A stretch of DNA of 9,340 bases, taken from Kiloniellales bacterium. Lineage in GTDB: Bacteria > Pseudomonadota > Alphaproteobacteria > Kiloniellales > JAKSDN01. The stretch is from positions 1 through 9,340 of the forward strand of contig JAKSDN010000345.1 of NCBI GenBank assembly GCA_022360075.1. Reading direction: 5' to 3'. The notes beneath the pieces are model-generated. The model saw only the letters and a list, made by a program, of their open reading frames with translations. It ran no database searches and had not been told where the DNA came from. Shown here piece after piece: positions 1-5,628 of this stretch (position 1 is the first letter of the stretch; each line of letters opens with the position of its first letter). The translations under genes and the position numbers were made by a program.

Positions 1-333
1 AGTGCCTCGGATCAGGACCCCGTGTCCGGGACGAACTGAGTGTCGCAGCGGAACGCGCCTTCCTGATCGTAGAGCCGGACGGTGTGGCCACCACAGCGAA
101 GCGATTTTCTACGTTGCGTCCGGCCGGACGACGAAGGGCGTTTGCGTGGCCCCGAGGATGGCAACCCAAACCACGGCCTTGCGATCCCATCCTTGTGCCG
201 CAGGCGAGGCGATTATTAGACCAGTCTATGTATTTTCAGTAGTATTGATTTCAACTGGCAGTATCGTAAGCGCGAAATTTGGTTTTCCAGGCGCGGTGAG
301 GCAGATTGGACAGCCGGAAGGGTTGAGGATTTG
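1..333. other. Left-edge region without a confident gene
   Basis: I see no complete gene here. Bases 12-98 read on the minus strand end in a stretch with strong GC at third codon positions, finishing ...VRLYDQEGAFRCDTQFVPD and then GS and a stop at 12-14. It has no good start codon and its upstream part becomes low-complexity and basic, so it may be the tail of a degraded gene. The plus strand is also open from the left edge to a stop at 240-242 in the phase exactly opposite, so the two readings mirror each other and at most one can be real. From about 210 to 300 the DNA turns AT-rich, unlike its surroundings, which fits a promoter for the crotonase that starts at 334. Confidence 0.4.
217..228. 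promoter_or_regulatory. Palindromic operator candidate, TetR-type
   Basis: TAGAC-CA-GTCTA is a perfect 5+5 inverted repeat with a 2-base centre. It lies in the AT-rich stretch about 105 bases upstream of the crotonase start. Its half-site resembles the TAGACC half of operators of TetR-family repressors such as NemR, although NemR boxes have a longer spacer. No TetR gene lies in the window, so the regulator would be encoded elsewhere. A five-base half-site can arise by chance. Confidence 0.3.
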
Positions 334-1182
334 ATGAACGGACCGGATGGCAGAGATAGCAGGACGGTGGAAGCGGGCGAGGGGCGAAGCGGGAGCCCGG
401 GGACGACGCCGCGTCCCGCCGCGACACTCGAACGCCGAGGGGCGCTCGGCATCCTGACGCTATCCGATCCCGGACGCCGGAATCCGCTATCCGCTCAAAT
501 GCGCGACGACGTTCTCCGGCTGTTGGACGAAGCCGGTCGAGACAACACTGTACGGGTGATCGTCATAAACGGGGCCGGCGGGGTGTTTTGCGCCGGGGGC
601 GATGTCAGCACCATGGGCGCGCTGACGCGCGAGACAGGCCGGGCGAGGATCGAACGCTCGCAGGTGGTCGCGCGTGCCATCGTGCAAGCGAGCAAGCCCG
701 TGATCGCGGCCGTCGAGGGCTGGGCCGCGGGGGCGGGCCTGTCGTTGGCGGCCTGTTGCGACATTGTCGTGGCGTCCGAGGACGCGCGTTTCGTCGCCGC
801 CTTCGGCAAAGTCGGGCTGATGCCGGATCTGGGCGCCCTGTGGGCGGTTCCGGCGCGCATGGGAGTCGGCGGAGCCCGACGTTTGCTCATGATGAATGAC
901 CAGTTGACCGGAAGGGAGGCCTTCGGTCTCGGACTCGTAGACCAGGTCGTGCCGCCTGGCCAAGCGCTCGAGGGCGCCCTGCGGGAAGGCGCGCGCCTCG
1001 CCGAAGGCCCCCCACTGGCCTTGGCCGCGATCAAGCGCGTACTGGCGGCTTACCCCCAAGGTCTCGAGCAAGTTCTTCTGGCGGAAGCGGATCTTCAGTC
1101 CGGTCTCTTTGCCTCGGAGGACCTGCACGAGGGTCTTGAAGCTTACCGGGAGAAGCGGCCGCCACGTTTCGAAGGCCGCTAG
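334..1182 (+). CDS. Enoyl-CoA hydratase/isomerase family protein, PaaG-like
   Basis: Crotonase-fold enzyme, 282 residues, expected to act on a CoA thioester in the cytoplasm. The oxyanion-hole regions are visible: FCAGGD at about residues 85-90 and EGWAAGAGLSLA at about 128-139. The two glutamates that catalyse hydration in mitochondrial enoyl-CoA hydratase (Glu144 and Glu164) are replaced by Ser137 and Phe157. The segment AFGKVGLMPDLGALW (about 156-170) instead matches the PaaG type, where the Asp of LxPD (here Asp165) is the catalytic acid/base. An isomerase, possibly of ring-opened or unsaturated acyl-CoAs, is therefore likelier than a classical hydratase. The C-terminal AYREKRPPRF is typical of the family. 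The ATG at 334 is preferred over the adjoining TTG because GAGG lies five bases upstream. About 30 N-terminal residues rich in Gly, Pro and Arg precede the fold and are unusual. The substrate is unknown. Confidence 0.9.
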   Translation: MNGPDGRDSRTVEAGEGRSGSPGTTPRPAATLERRGALGILTLSDPGRRNPLSAQMRDDVLRLLDEAGRDNTVRVIVINGAGGVFCAGGDVSTMGALTRETGRARIERSQVVARAIVQASKPVIAAVEGWAAGAGLSLAACCDIVVASEDARFVAAFGKVGLMPDLGALWAVPARMGVGGARRLLMMNDQLTGREAFGLGLVDQVVPPGQALEGALREGARLAEGPPLALAAIKRVLAAYPQGLEQVLLAEADLQSGLFASEDLHEGLEAYREKRPPRFEGR

Positions 1183-1249
1183 TCAGGCGCCATCGCGCCG
1201 AATGCCGTGAGAGGCTTGTCGGGGCTCTTCAATCGCATCGGAGACGATC

Positions 1250-1372
1250 GTGATCGCGCAAGGGGGCCGGGTCCGTGACGGGGTCTTCGCAAGCTCCTTG
1301 GGGCCGGCTCCCATTGCCATCGTAGTCCTGTCGTGGAGCGCGTCGTTTCCCCTATGGCCGGGACAGTGGTAA
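1250..1372 (+). CDS. Possible 40-residue ORF with a hydrophobic segment
   Basis: A candidate small reading frame starting with GTG. GGAG at 1240-1243 sits six bases before it. The peptide begins MIAQGGRVRDGVF and has a hydrophobic stretch, APIAIVVLSWSASFPLWPG, that could span a membrane. Its stop TAA shares a base with the ATG at 1372 of the next gene (TAATG), an arrangement typical of translational coupling. Third-position GC is moderate. I recognise no family, and an ORF of this size can occur by chance in GC-rich DNA, so it may be only spacer between the crotonase and the small amidase partner. Confidence 0.2.
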   Translation: MIAQGGRVRDGVFASSLGPAPIAIVVLSWSASFPLWPGQW

Positions 1373-1548
1373 TGGGGCCGGTCGAATTCGAAGCTCTGGT
1401 GCGGCGTCTCGGGCTCAATCCCGACGATCACGACTTGGACGCGCTACGCGCCGCCTATCTGATACTTGAGGCCTGGCGCGGGCGGCTCGAGCGAGGCGGG
1501 GCCGGCGCCGAGGCCGTGGCCGTTCGCGATCCGGACCGCCCGCTTTGA
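1372..1548 (+). CDS. Small GatC/AtzG-like amidase partner
   Basis: A 58-residue protein with an acidic and leucine/alanine-rich helical body: EFEALVRRLGLNPDDHDLDAL followed by an amphipathic helix. Size, helix pattern and position directly before an amidase fit GatC-type small subunits. The best-studied analogue outside tRNA amidotransferases is AtzG, the partner of the amidase AtzE in cyanuric acid breakdown, which wraps around the hydrolase. Its TGA at 1546-1548 overlaps the TTG start of the amidase at 1545-1547, so the two are almost certainly translated together. I chose the ATG at 1372 because GGGAC lies about eight bases upstream and the family-like part begins right after it. GTG at 1333 and ATG at 1354 are in frame and would add 13 or 6 residues. 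The family assignment rests on context and pattern, not on a clear signature motif. Confidence 0.7.
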   Translation: MGPVEFEALVRRLGLNPDDHDLDALRAAYLILEAWRGRLERGGAGAEAVAVRDPDRPL

Positions 1549-2930
1549 CCGATCTCCACGCTCTTACGGTCCACGACCTGTCCCGCATGATCGCCGCGCG
1601 GCATCTCAGCGCGCTGGAGGTCACCGACGCGTTGATCACCCGGTGCGAGGGCCCGGCAGAGCGGGTTCGTGCCTTCGCGACGACGACTTTCGATCTGGCG
1701 CGCGATATGGCGCGGGCCGCGGATGCAGAGCTGGCGGCGGGGCGGCGCCGTGGCCCGCTCCACGGGATTCCGGTGGGTCTCAAGGACGCCTATGATACGG
1801 CCGGCGTGCCGACGACCGTCTGCTCGCGCCTCCATGCCGATCGCGTTCCCGGGGACGATGCCGAGGCATGGCGTCGCCTGCGGGCCGAGGGCGCGGTGCT
1901 CATGGGCAAGCTACAGTGCGCCGAGCTTTGTCTCGGCGCGCCCGGGGACGACGACTTCGTCCCCTACGCGAGAAATCCCTGGGACCCGTGCCGCACGCCG
2001 GGAGGTTCATCGTCGGGCGCCGCGGCGGCGCTCGCTGCCGGCCTTCTTCCGGCGGCGCTCGGCACGGACACAGGCGGATCGATCCGGATCCCGGCGGCGT
2101 TCTGTGGGGTTGCGGGCCTGAAACCGACCGACGGTCTGGTCAGTCTCGCGGGCGTTTTCCCGTTGTCGCCCTCGCTGGACCAGGCTGGACCGATGGCCCG
2201 AACAAGCCGGGACTGCGCCTATCTGCTCGACGCGATCACGGCCCGCGAGAACCCGCAGGCAACAGCCTCAGGTTTCGTTGCCGGGCTCACCGAACGTCTC
2301 GACGGACTGTGCGTCGGCTATGTCGGGAACTTCGCCGAGGACGGGTTGGTCGCATCCGAACAGCGCTTGGCGACCGAGGCCGCCCTGGCGATCCTCGGCG
2401 ATCTGGGCGCCCAGGTGCGCGAGGTTTCGCTCCCCGATCCTTGGGACTTCACGATCTGCAATATGACGATCATGATGGCCGAAGCCTTTGAAATCCACGG
2501 CGCCGATCTCCGACGGCGCGCCGGTGAGATTTCTCGTGTGACGCGCGCGCGGATCGCGGCTGGGGCTTTCCTCCGGGCCGAGGATTGCCGCCGTGCGCAA
2601 AGGACCCGCCGCTGGCTGATGCGTGCGACCGCAGAAGCGATGGAGGAGGTCGACGTACTCGTTTATCCCGCCGCGCTCGGCGATCCGCCGCGGATCGAGG
2701 ACATTAAGCCGCTCGGCTACCTGGAGGTGCCGTTGATCACGACGCCCGCCAACGTTGCCGGCGTTCCGGCCGCCTCGGTGCGCTGCGGATTCTCCGCCGC
2801 GGGGATGCCAATGGCGTTCCAGGTGGCCGGGCGGCGCTTCGGGGACGCGACGGTTCTGCGGGTCGCCCATGCGTTCGAGGCCGCAACGCCTGAATTCGAT
2901 CGCCTTGCGTTTTATACGGAGCTGCGTTGA
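1545..2930 (+). CDS. Amidase-signature family amidohydrolase, AtzE-like
   Basis: A 461-residue hydrolase of the amidase signature family, which cleaves carboxamide bonds through a Ser-cisSer-Lys triad. All three residues are visible at the usual spacing: Lys80 in GIPVGLKDAYDT, cis-Ser155 in TPGGSSSGAA and nucleophile Ser179 in GTDTGGSIRIPAAFCG. GLKPTDG follows at 191-197. Length is normal for the bacterial family. The start is TTG, overlapping the stop of the small gene before it (TTGA). No strong Shine-Dalgarno sequence stands before it, so translation probably relies on coupling. The pairing with a GatC/AtzG-like protein suggests an AtzE-like heterocomplex rather than a free-standing amidase. 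GatA of tRNA amidotransferase is less likely because no GatB is nearby. The substrate is unknown; a ureido or carboxamide compound formed from an imported acid is a reasonable guess. The gene ends 20 bases before a palindromic repeat. Confidence 0.93.
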   Translation: MTDLHALTVHDLSRMIAARHLSALEVTDALITRCEGPAERVRAFATTTFDLARDMARAADAELAAGRRRGPLHGIPVGLKDAYDTAGVPTTVCSRLHADRVPGDDAEAWRRLRAEGAVLMGKLQCAELCLGAPGDDDFVPYARNPWDPCRTPGGSSSGAAAALAAGLLPAALGTDTGGSIRIPAAFCGVAGLKPTDGLVSLAGVFPLSPSLDQAGPMARTSRDCAYLLDAITARENPQATASGFVAGLTERLDGLCVGYVGNFAEDGLVASEQRLATEAALAILGDLGAQVREVSLPDPWDFTICNMTIMMAEAFEIHGADLRRRAGEISRVTRARIAAGAFLRAEDCRRAQRTRRWLMRATAEAMEEVDVLVYPAALGDPPRIEDIKPLGYLEVPLITTPANVAGVPAASVRCGFSAAGMPMAFQVAGRRFGDATVLRVAHAFEAATPEFDRLAFYTELR

Positions 2931-2949
2931 GTCAACCCTATCTCTCAAG

Positions 2950-3055
2950 CGTCATTGCGAGCCGGCTTCAGCCGGCGCCTCGGCGCCACTGGGCAATCTA
3001 GAGCCCCCGCGCGGCTGGCGGCCAGATGGATTGCTTCGCTCCGCTCGCAATGACG
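2950..3055. repeat. Nested palindromic dispersed-type repeat
   Basis: The outer arms are a perfect 13-base inverted repeat, CGTCATTGCGAGC at 2950-2962 and GCTCGCAATGACG at 3043-3055. Inside it, GCAATC (2993-2998) pairs with GATTGC (3029-3034). The left half also contains local hairpins GCCGGC-TTCA-GCCGGC (2961-2976) and GGCGCC-TC-GGCGCC (2974-2987). Short elements with TCATTGCGAG ends are found dispersed between genes in many alphaproteobacterial genomes, usually downstream of stop codons, as here. It carries no gene and is probably a non-autonomous mobile or structured intergenic repeat. Confidence 0.75.
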
Positions 3056-3157
3056 AAACCCAACGTCATTGAGACACTTTCAACACAGATTGGTGTTGGA
3101 GCGTTTTGCATTCGTATGAAACTGGCCCTGGCCCACATCTCCACCGGCCGCCCGACG

Positions 3158-3290
3158 CTAGTGGTTCAATTCCGACACTTGAGTCCGATGAAATTGGATC
3201 AAGTGTCGACCAGAATTGAACCCAAACAAAAAGTTACCTAGTGGAGCGGCCCGACATTCCGGGATCGGAATGTCGGAGTCGTACCACTAG
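3158..3290. repeat. TA-flanked composite of two palindromes, MITE-like
   Basis: The ends are CTAGTGG (3158-3164) and its complement CCACTAG (3284-3290), with a second CTAGTGG inside at 3238-3244. The left half (3158-3222) is a long hairpin: GGTTCAATTC plus CGACACTTGA (3163-3182) pairs with TCAAGTGTCG (3199-3208) and GAATTGAACC (3213-3222), interrupted only by ACCA at 3209-3212. The right half (3238-3290) has a 10-base stem, CCGACATTCC (3251-3260) with GGAATGTCGG (3267-3276). The three ends share the order CTAGTGG then CCGACA or CGACA, so they look related. A TA dinucleotide lies at each boundary, as left by IS630/Tc1-mariner type insertion. No transposase is present. Bidirectional termination is an alternative role. 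Confidence 0.55.
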
Positions 3291-3359
3291 TACCTTAGAG
3301 GTGGCCGGGTGGGGGCGTGGGCCGGTTCCGTACGATCAGAGAACACTCTAGGTCCGCAA

Positions 3360-4271
3360 TCACGTGGTTCCGTTCGGCGGCGCGGCGCGCGTGCTCAGGC
3401 CCAGAACGACCAGTCCGCTGACCACGATCATTGCGATGCCGAGGGCATCGATCAGGTCGGGCACTTCGGAGAGAACGAAATAGCCGATCAGGGCGGCCCA
3501 GAGAATGCGCGCGTAGTCGAGTGCGCCGACGAGAACGGATGAGGCCATGCGATACGCAACAGCGACGCAGGTGTGCACGGCGATGGCCGTCACGGCCAGG
3601 GTCACGAACCAGACCCACTCGTCGGGCTCCGGCACGGTCATGTGGGAAGCGCCCGCCGCGCCGTAGACCAGGGCGCCGGCCAGGCTGAAATAGAACACGA
3701 CCGCATAGTTCGTGCTGTGGGCGGGCATGCGCCGGACCGCCAGGTTCATGCCGGCGGCCAGTATCGAGCCCAGTACGACGACGAGCGAGTCCAAACCGAA
3801 TCCGGCGGCCCCCGGTCGTAACACGATCATCGCGCCGACGAAGCCTGCCAACAGAGCCGCCCAACCGAGCGGTGCGACCCGGTCGCGATACAAGACACGG
3901 GCGAGGATCAGCGTGAAAATCGGCGTCGTGAAGTTGATCGCGGTGACCGTAACGATTGGAAGGGTGCGAAGCGCGAAATAGAAGCAGGCCATCGTGGCGA
4001 TGGTAAAGGCGGCATGGACCGCGTGCGCGCGGAAGTCCGCGGACAGAATGGCGCGACGGTTCTTCGCGAAACAAAGCAACGGCAACAGCAAAAGGAAGGT
4101 CAGCCAGGCGCGCCCGGCCAGCATTTCGAGAGTGCCGACACCCTGGGCGGTCAGCGCCTTGACGGCCACGCCTATGATCGGAACGAAAACCGTGTTGGCG
4201 AGCATCGCGGCCGCCCCCAGGACCGGCCGTGCCTCGATGACTCCCGAGGCGCTGGTCATGGGCCTCGTCAT
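3360..4271 (-). CDS. DMT-superfamily (EamA) inner-membrane permease
   Basis: A 303-residue integral membrane protein with about ten hydrophobic segments (roughly residues 17-37, 51-69, 84-102, 105-126, 134-152, 158-178, 187-206, 219-241, 245-269, 272-293), the arrangement of two repeated EamA domains. Family hallmarks include TPIFTLILARVLYRDRV at the end of the fourth segment, with LRPG closing the first repeat, and the matching DYARILWAALIGYFVLSEVP in the second. Such permeases move small metabolites such as amino acids, nucleosides or organic acids, often as exporters; the substrate cannot be read from sequence. The first ATG at 4271 gives a sensible N-terminus with GGAG close upstream; ATG at 4259 is an alternative. 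It is divergent from the IclR gene and convergent with the amidase, so it forms its own transcription unit. Confidence 0.92.
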   Translation of the reverse strand: MTRPMTSASGVIEARPVLGAAAMLANTVFVPIIGVAVKALTAQGVGTLEMLAGRAWLTFLLLLPLLCFAKNRRAILSADFRAHAVHAAFTIATMACFYFALRTLPIVTVTAINFTTPIFTLILARVLYRDRVAPLGWAALLAGFVGAMIVLRPGAAGFGLDSLVVVLGSILAAGMNLAVRRMPAHSTNYAVVFYFSLAGALVYGAAGASHMTVPEPDEWVWFVTLAVTAIAVHTCVAVAYRMASSVLVGALDYARILWAALIGYFVLSEVPDLIDALGIAMIVVSGLVVLGLSTRAAPPNGTT

Positions 4272-4568
4272 GGGCTCCGTCGTGCCGGCTGGGGCCGCGC
4301 CGACGATCGCCCGCCACGCGGGAGGCGCGCGCGGGGACCCGCGGTGGATTCGTGGAAGACGCCGTCCGGTCGGTCTGGCCCGACAAGGCCTGCGCCGGCT
4401 CTCGCATCAGTCATCTGCGCGCTCCGTCACGGGGACCGGACCCTTGTGTTGAGCGTCGATGCTTGCGGCCTTCGTGCGGCTGCCCCCTCCGCATTGCGCG
4501 GGGGATCGAGGCTGTGGATGCCCCGTTTAGATCTGCCCGTCCGGTTCACAGTGGGTATGGGTGTTATG

Positions 4569-4606
4569 CAAATATCGTTTCCCGATGCGGATTTCAAATA
4601 TCATTT
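4569..4606. repeat. CAAATATC(G/A)TTT direct repeat, operator candidate
   Basis: CAAATATCGTTT (4569-4580) recurs as CAAATATCATTT (4595-4606), 11 of 12 bases identical, 26 bases apart start to start, which places the copies about two and a half helical turns apart. It lies 80-120 bases upstream of the IclR start in the only AT-rich part of the divergent region. It could bind a regulator, possibly the adjacent IclR protein. AT-rich promoter DNA produces such matches fairly often. Confidence 0.3.
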
Positions 4607-4611
4607 TTAAG

Positions 4612-4640
4612 TTGTCTGATAGCGAAAATGGATCAATACT
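4612..4640 (+). promoter_or_regulatory. Weak sigma70-like promoter for the IclR gene
   Basis: TTGTCT (4612-4617) and AATACT (4635-4640) match the -35 and -10 consensus at four of six bases each, with the ideal 17-base spacing, and lie about 50 bases before the IclR start. This is a sequence match only. Confidence 0.25.
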
Positions 4641-4688
4641 ACCAAATTATGGGCGCTTCTGTGTCGAATTTGCCGGCTGGATGGCGAT

Positions 4689-5495
4689 ATGACGCGCGAC
4701 GTTATGGCGATGGAGGATGGGCTGACCGATGTTGTTTCGGGCCGCCGTTTCGTCGCGGTGCTTGCCCGTGGCTTCGATATTCTTCGTGCCTTCCAGCCCG
4801 GCGGCGGGGCGCTGGGCAATCAGGAACTCTCCCATGCAACCGGTATTCCCAAGGCCACGGTATCGCGTCTGACCCATACGCTCGCCGAACTCGGTTATCT
4901 TCGGCACCTCAAAGCGGAGGGAAAGTACGAGCTTACCGAGGCGATCCTCGCGCTCGGCTATGCCGTTCTGTCGAACATCGTTGTGCGCCAGGTCGCCCAC
5001 GATCCGATGATGGAGCTCGCGCTGCAGCACGACGTGTCGGTGGGGTTGGCGTCGCGCGACCGGCTTAGCCTGATCTTCGTTGACGTTTGCAGAAGCCGCC
5101 TCTTGTCGACTCTGCATCTTGAGGTGGGCTCGCGAATGCCCATGCCGACGACAGCCGTGGGCCGTGCCTTCCTGGCCGGCGTGCCCGACGACGAAAGGAC
5201 ATTCTACTTCGAACGTTTCGAAGAGCGGCTCGGACGCGATGAGTGGGCCGAATTGCGGCCCGGGGTCGAAGACGGGATCGCGCAAGTGCGCGATCGCGGA
5301 TTTTGCTACGTCGAAGATGGGGGGCTCAAGGGTATGCGGGCCGTTGCGACGCCACTAGTGGCGAGCGACCGCAGTTCCGTCATGTCGATGATGTGTGGCG
5401 CACCCGCGTTTCGCATCGACCGCGACAAGCTCGAGAATGAACTGGGCCCCAGGCTGAGCCACCTATGCTCGGGTCTTGCGCCCAGTCTGCGGTGA
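4689..5495 (+). CDS. IclR-family transcriptional regulator
   Basis: A 268-residue DNA-binding regulator. The N-terminal winged helix-turn-helix spans about residues 22-82, with the recognition part GNQELSHATGIPKATVSRL at about 43-61 and the wing GYLRHLKAEGKYELT. The rest is the IclR effector-binding domain, recognised by PMPTTAVGRAFLAG (about 151-164) and GFCYVEDGGLKGMRAVATPL (about 204-223). IclR proteins sense small organic acids or aromatics and usually control adjacent catabolic or transport genes. Here the gene stands before the TPP enzyme on the same strand and divergent from the DMT permease, which are the likeliest targets. The start at 4689 is the first ATG but has only a weak GGAT-type ribosome site. 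ATGs at 4704 and 4710 are in frame and would remove five or seven residues without touching the fold. Confidence 0.93.
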   Translation: MTRDVMAMEDGLTDVVSGRRFVAVLARGFDILRAFQPGGGALGNQELSHATGIPKATVSRLTHTLAELGYLRHLKAEGKYELTEAILALGYAVLSNIVVRQVAHDPMMELALQHDVSVGLASRDRLSLIFVDVCRSRLLSTLHLEVGSRMPMPTTAVGRAFLAGVPDDERTFYFERFEERLGRDEWAELRPGVEDGIAQVRDRGFCYVEDGGLKGMRAVATPLVASDRSSVMSMMCGAPAFRIDRDKLENELGPRLSHLCSGLAPSLR

Positions 5496-5539
5496 TAGGT
5501 GCGGAAGTGGCTGGGGCGATGACGGGGTGTGGTTCGGCT

Positions 5540-5552
5540 CTTCTTGAAGAAG
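5540..5552. promoter_or_regulatory. Short palindrome between IclR and TPP-enzyme genes
   Basis: CTTCTT-G-AAGAAG is a perfect 6+6 inverted repeat about 45 bases after the IclR stop and 77 before the next start. A second small hairpin, GGCGCA (5593-5598) with TGCGCC (5606-5611), lies just before the ribosome site of the TPP enzyme. Either could serve as an operator or RNA hairpin; neither matches a site I can name. Confidence 0.25.
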
Positions 5553-5628
5553 CAACGCATTCGGGCGTCGAAGCCGTTCAGGCGCGAGACGCGGCGCATG
5601 GGCCGTGCGCCAACCCGGGATCTGTCCC

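Larger units (their letters stand above)
2931..3359. other. Convergent intergenic region filled with palindromic repeats
   Basis: About 430 bases between the ends of the amidase (+) and the DMT permease (-), with no credible gene. It holds a nested palindromic repeat (2950-3055) and a pair of further palindromes bounded by CTAGTGG-type ends (3158-3290), both listed separately. The stretches 3056-3157 and 3291-3359 show nothing I can name. None of the hairpins is directly followed by a clean run of Ts on either strand, so no canonical intrinsic terminator is evident, although the hairpins may still help end transcription of both genes. Confidence 0.6.
4272..4688. promoter_or_regulatory. Divergent regulatory region between permease and IclR genes
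   Basis: About 417 bases between two divergent genes. The permease-proximal part (4272-4540) is GC-rich and shows no recognisable coding signal or motif. From about 4556 to 4650 the composition becomes AT-rich, and this stretch contains the direct repeat and promoter-like hexamers listed separately. IclR-family regulators commonly control a divergent promoter and their own gene, so this is the natural place for an operator, but no textbook IclR box is visible. Confidence 0.5.

Noticed and set aside
247..254. GATTTCAA shared with 4590-4597 as a common operator
   Set aside because: An eight-base match between two AT-rich promoters, with different surroundings and no symmetry, is within chance.
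2..334. Plus-strand 110-codon ORF from the left edge region
   Set aside because: Arg- and Thr-rich with no recognisable fold or motif, passes through the AT-rich promoter island and palindrome, and has no ribosome site before its GTG. Likely a chance ORF in GC-rich DNA.
1186..1199. GGCGC-CATC-GCGCC hairpin just after the crotonase stop, as a terminator
   Set aside because: Only a five-base stem, with no T-run after it. It is too weak to call.
1545..2930. Assignment of the amidase as GatA of the tRNA amidotransferase
   Set aside because: No GatB is nearby, and the neighbours are catabolic. The GatC-like partner fits an AtzE-type complex equally well.
3163..3276. Canonical intrinsic terminators for the amidase or permease
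   Set aside because: The strong hairpins here are not directly followed by a T-run on either strand; the nearest run is about 20 bases from the stem in the permease direction. A role in termination is possible but not shown.
3295..4407. Minus-strand 370-codon ORF overlapping the permease
   Set aside because: It is a frame-shifted shadow of the DMT permease, extremely rich in Arg, Gly and His, while the 303-residue frame has clear membrane segments and EamA motifs.
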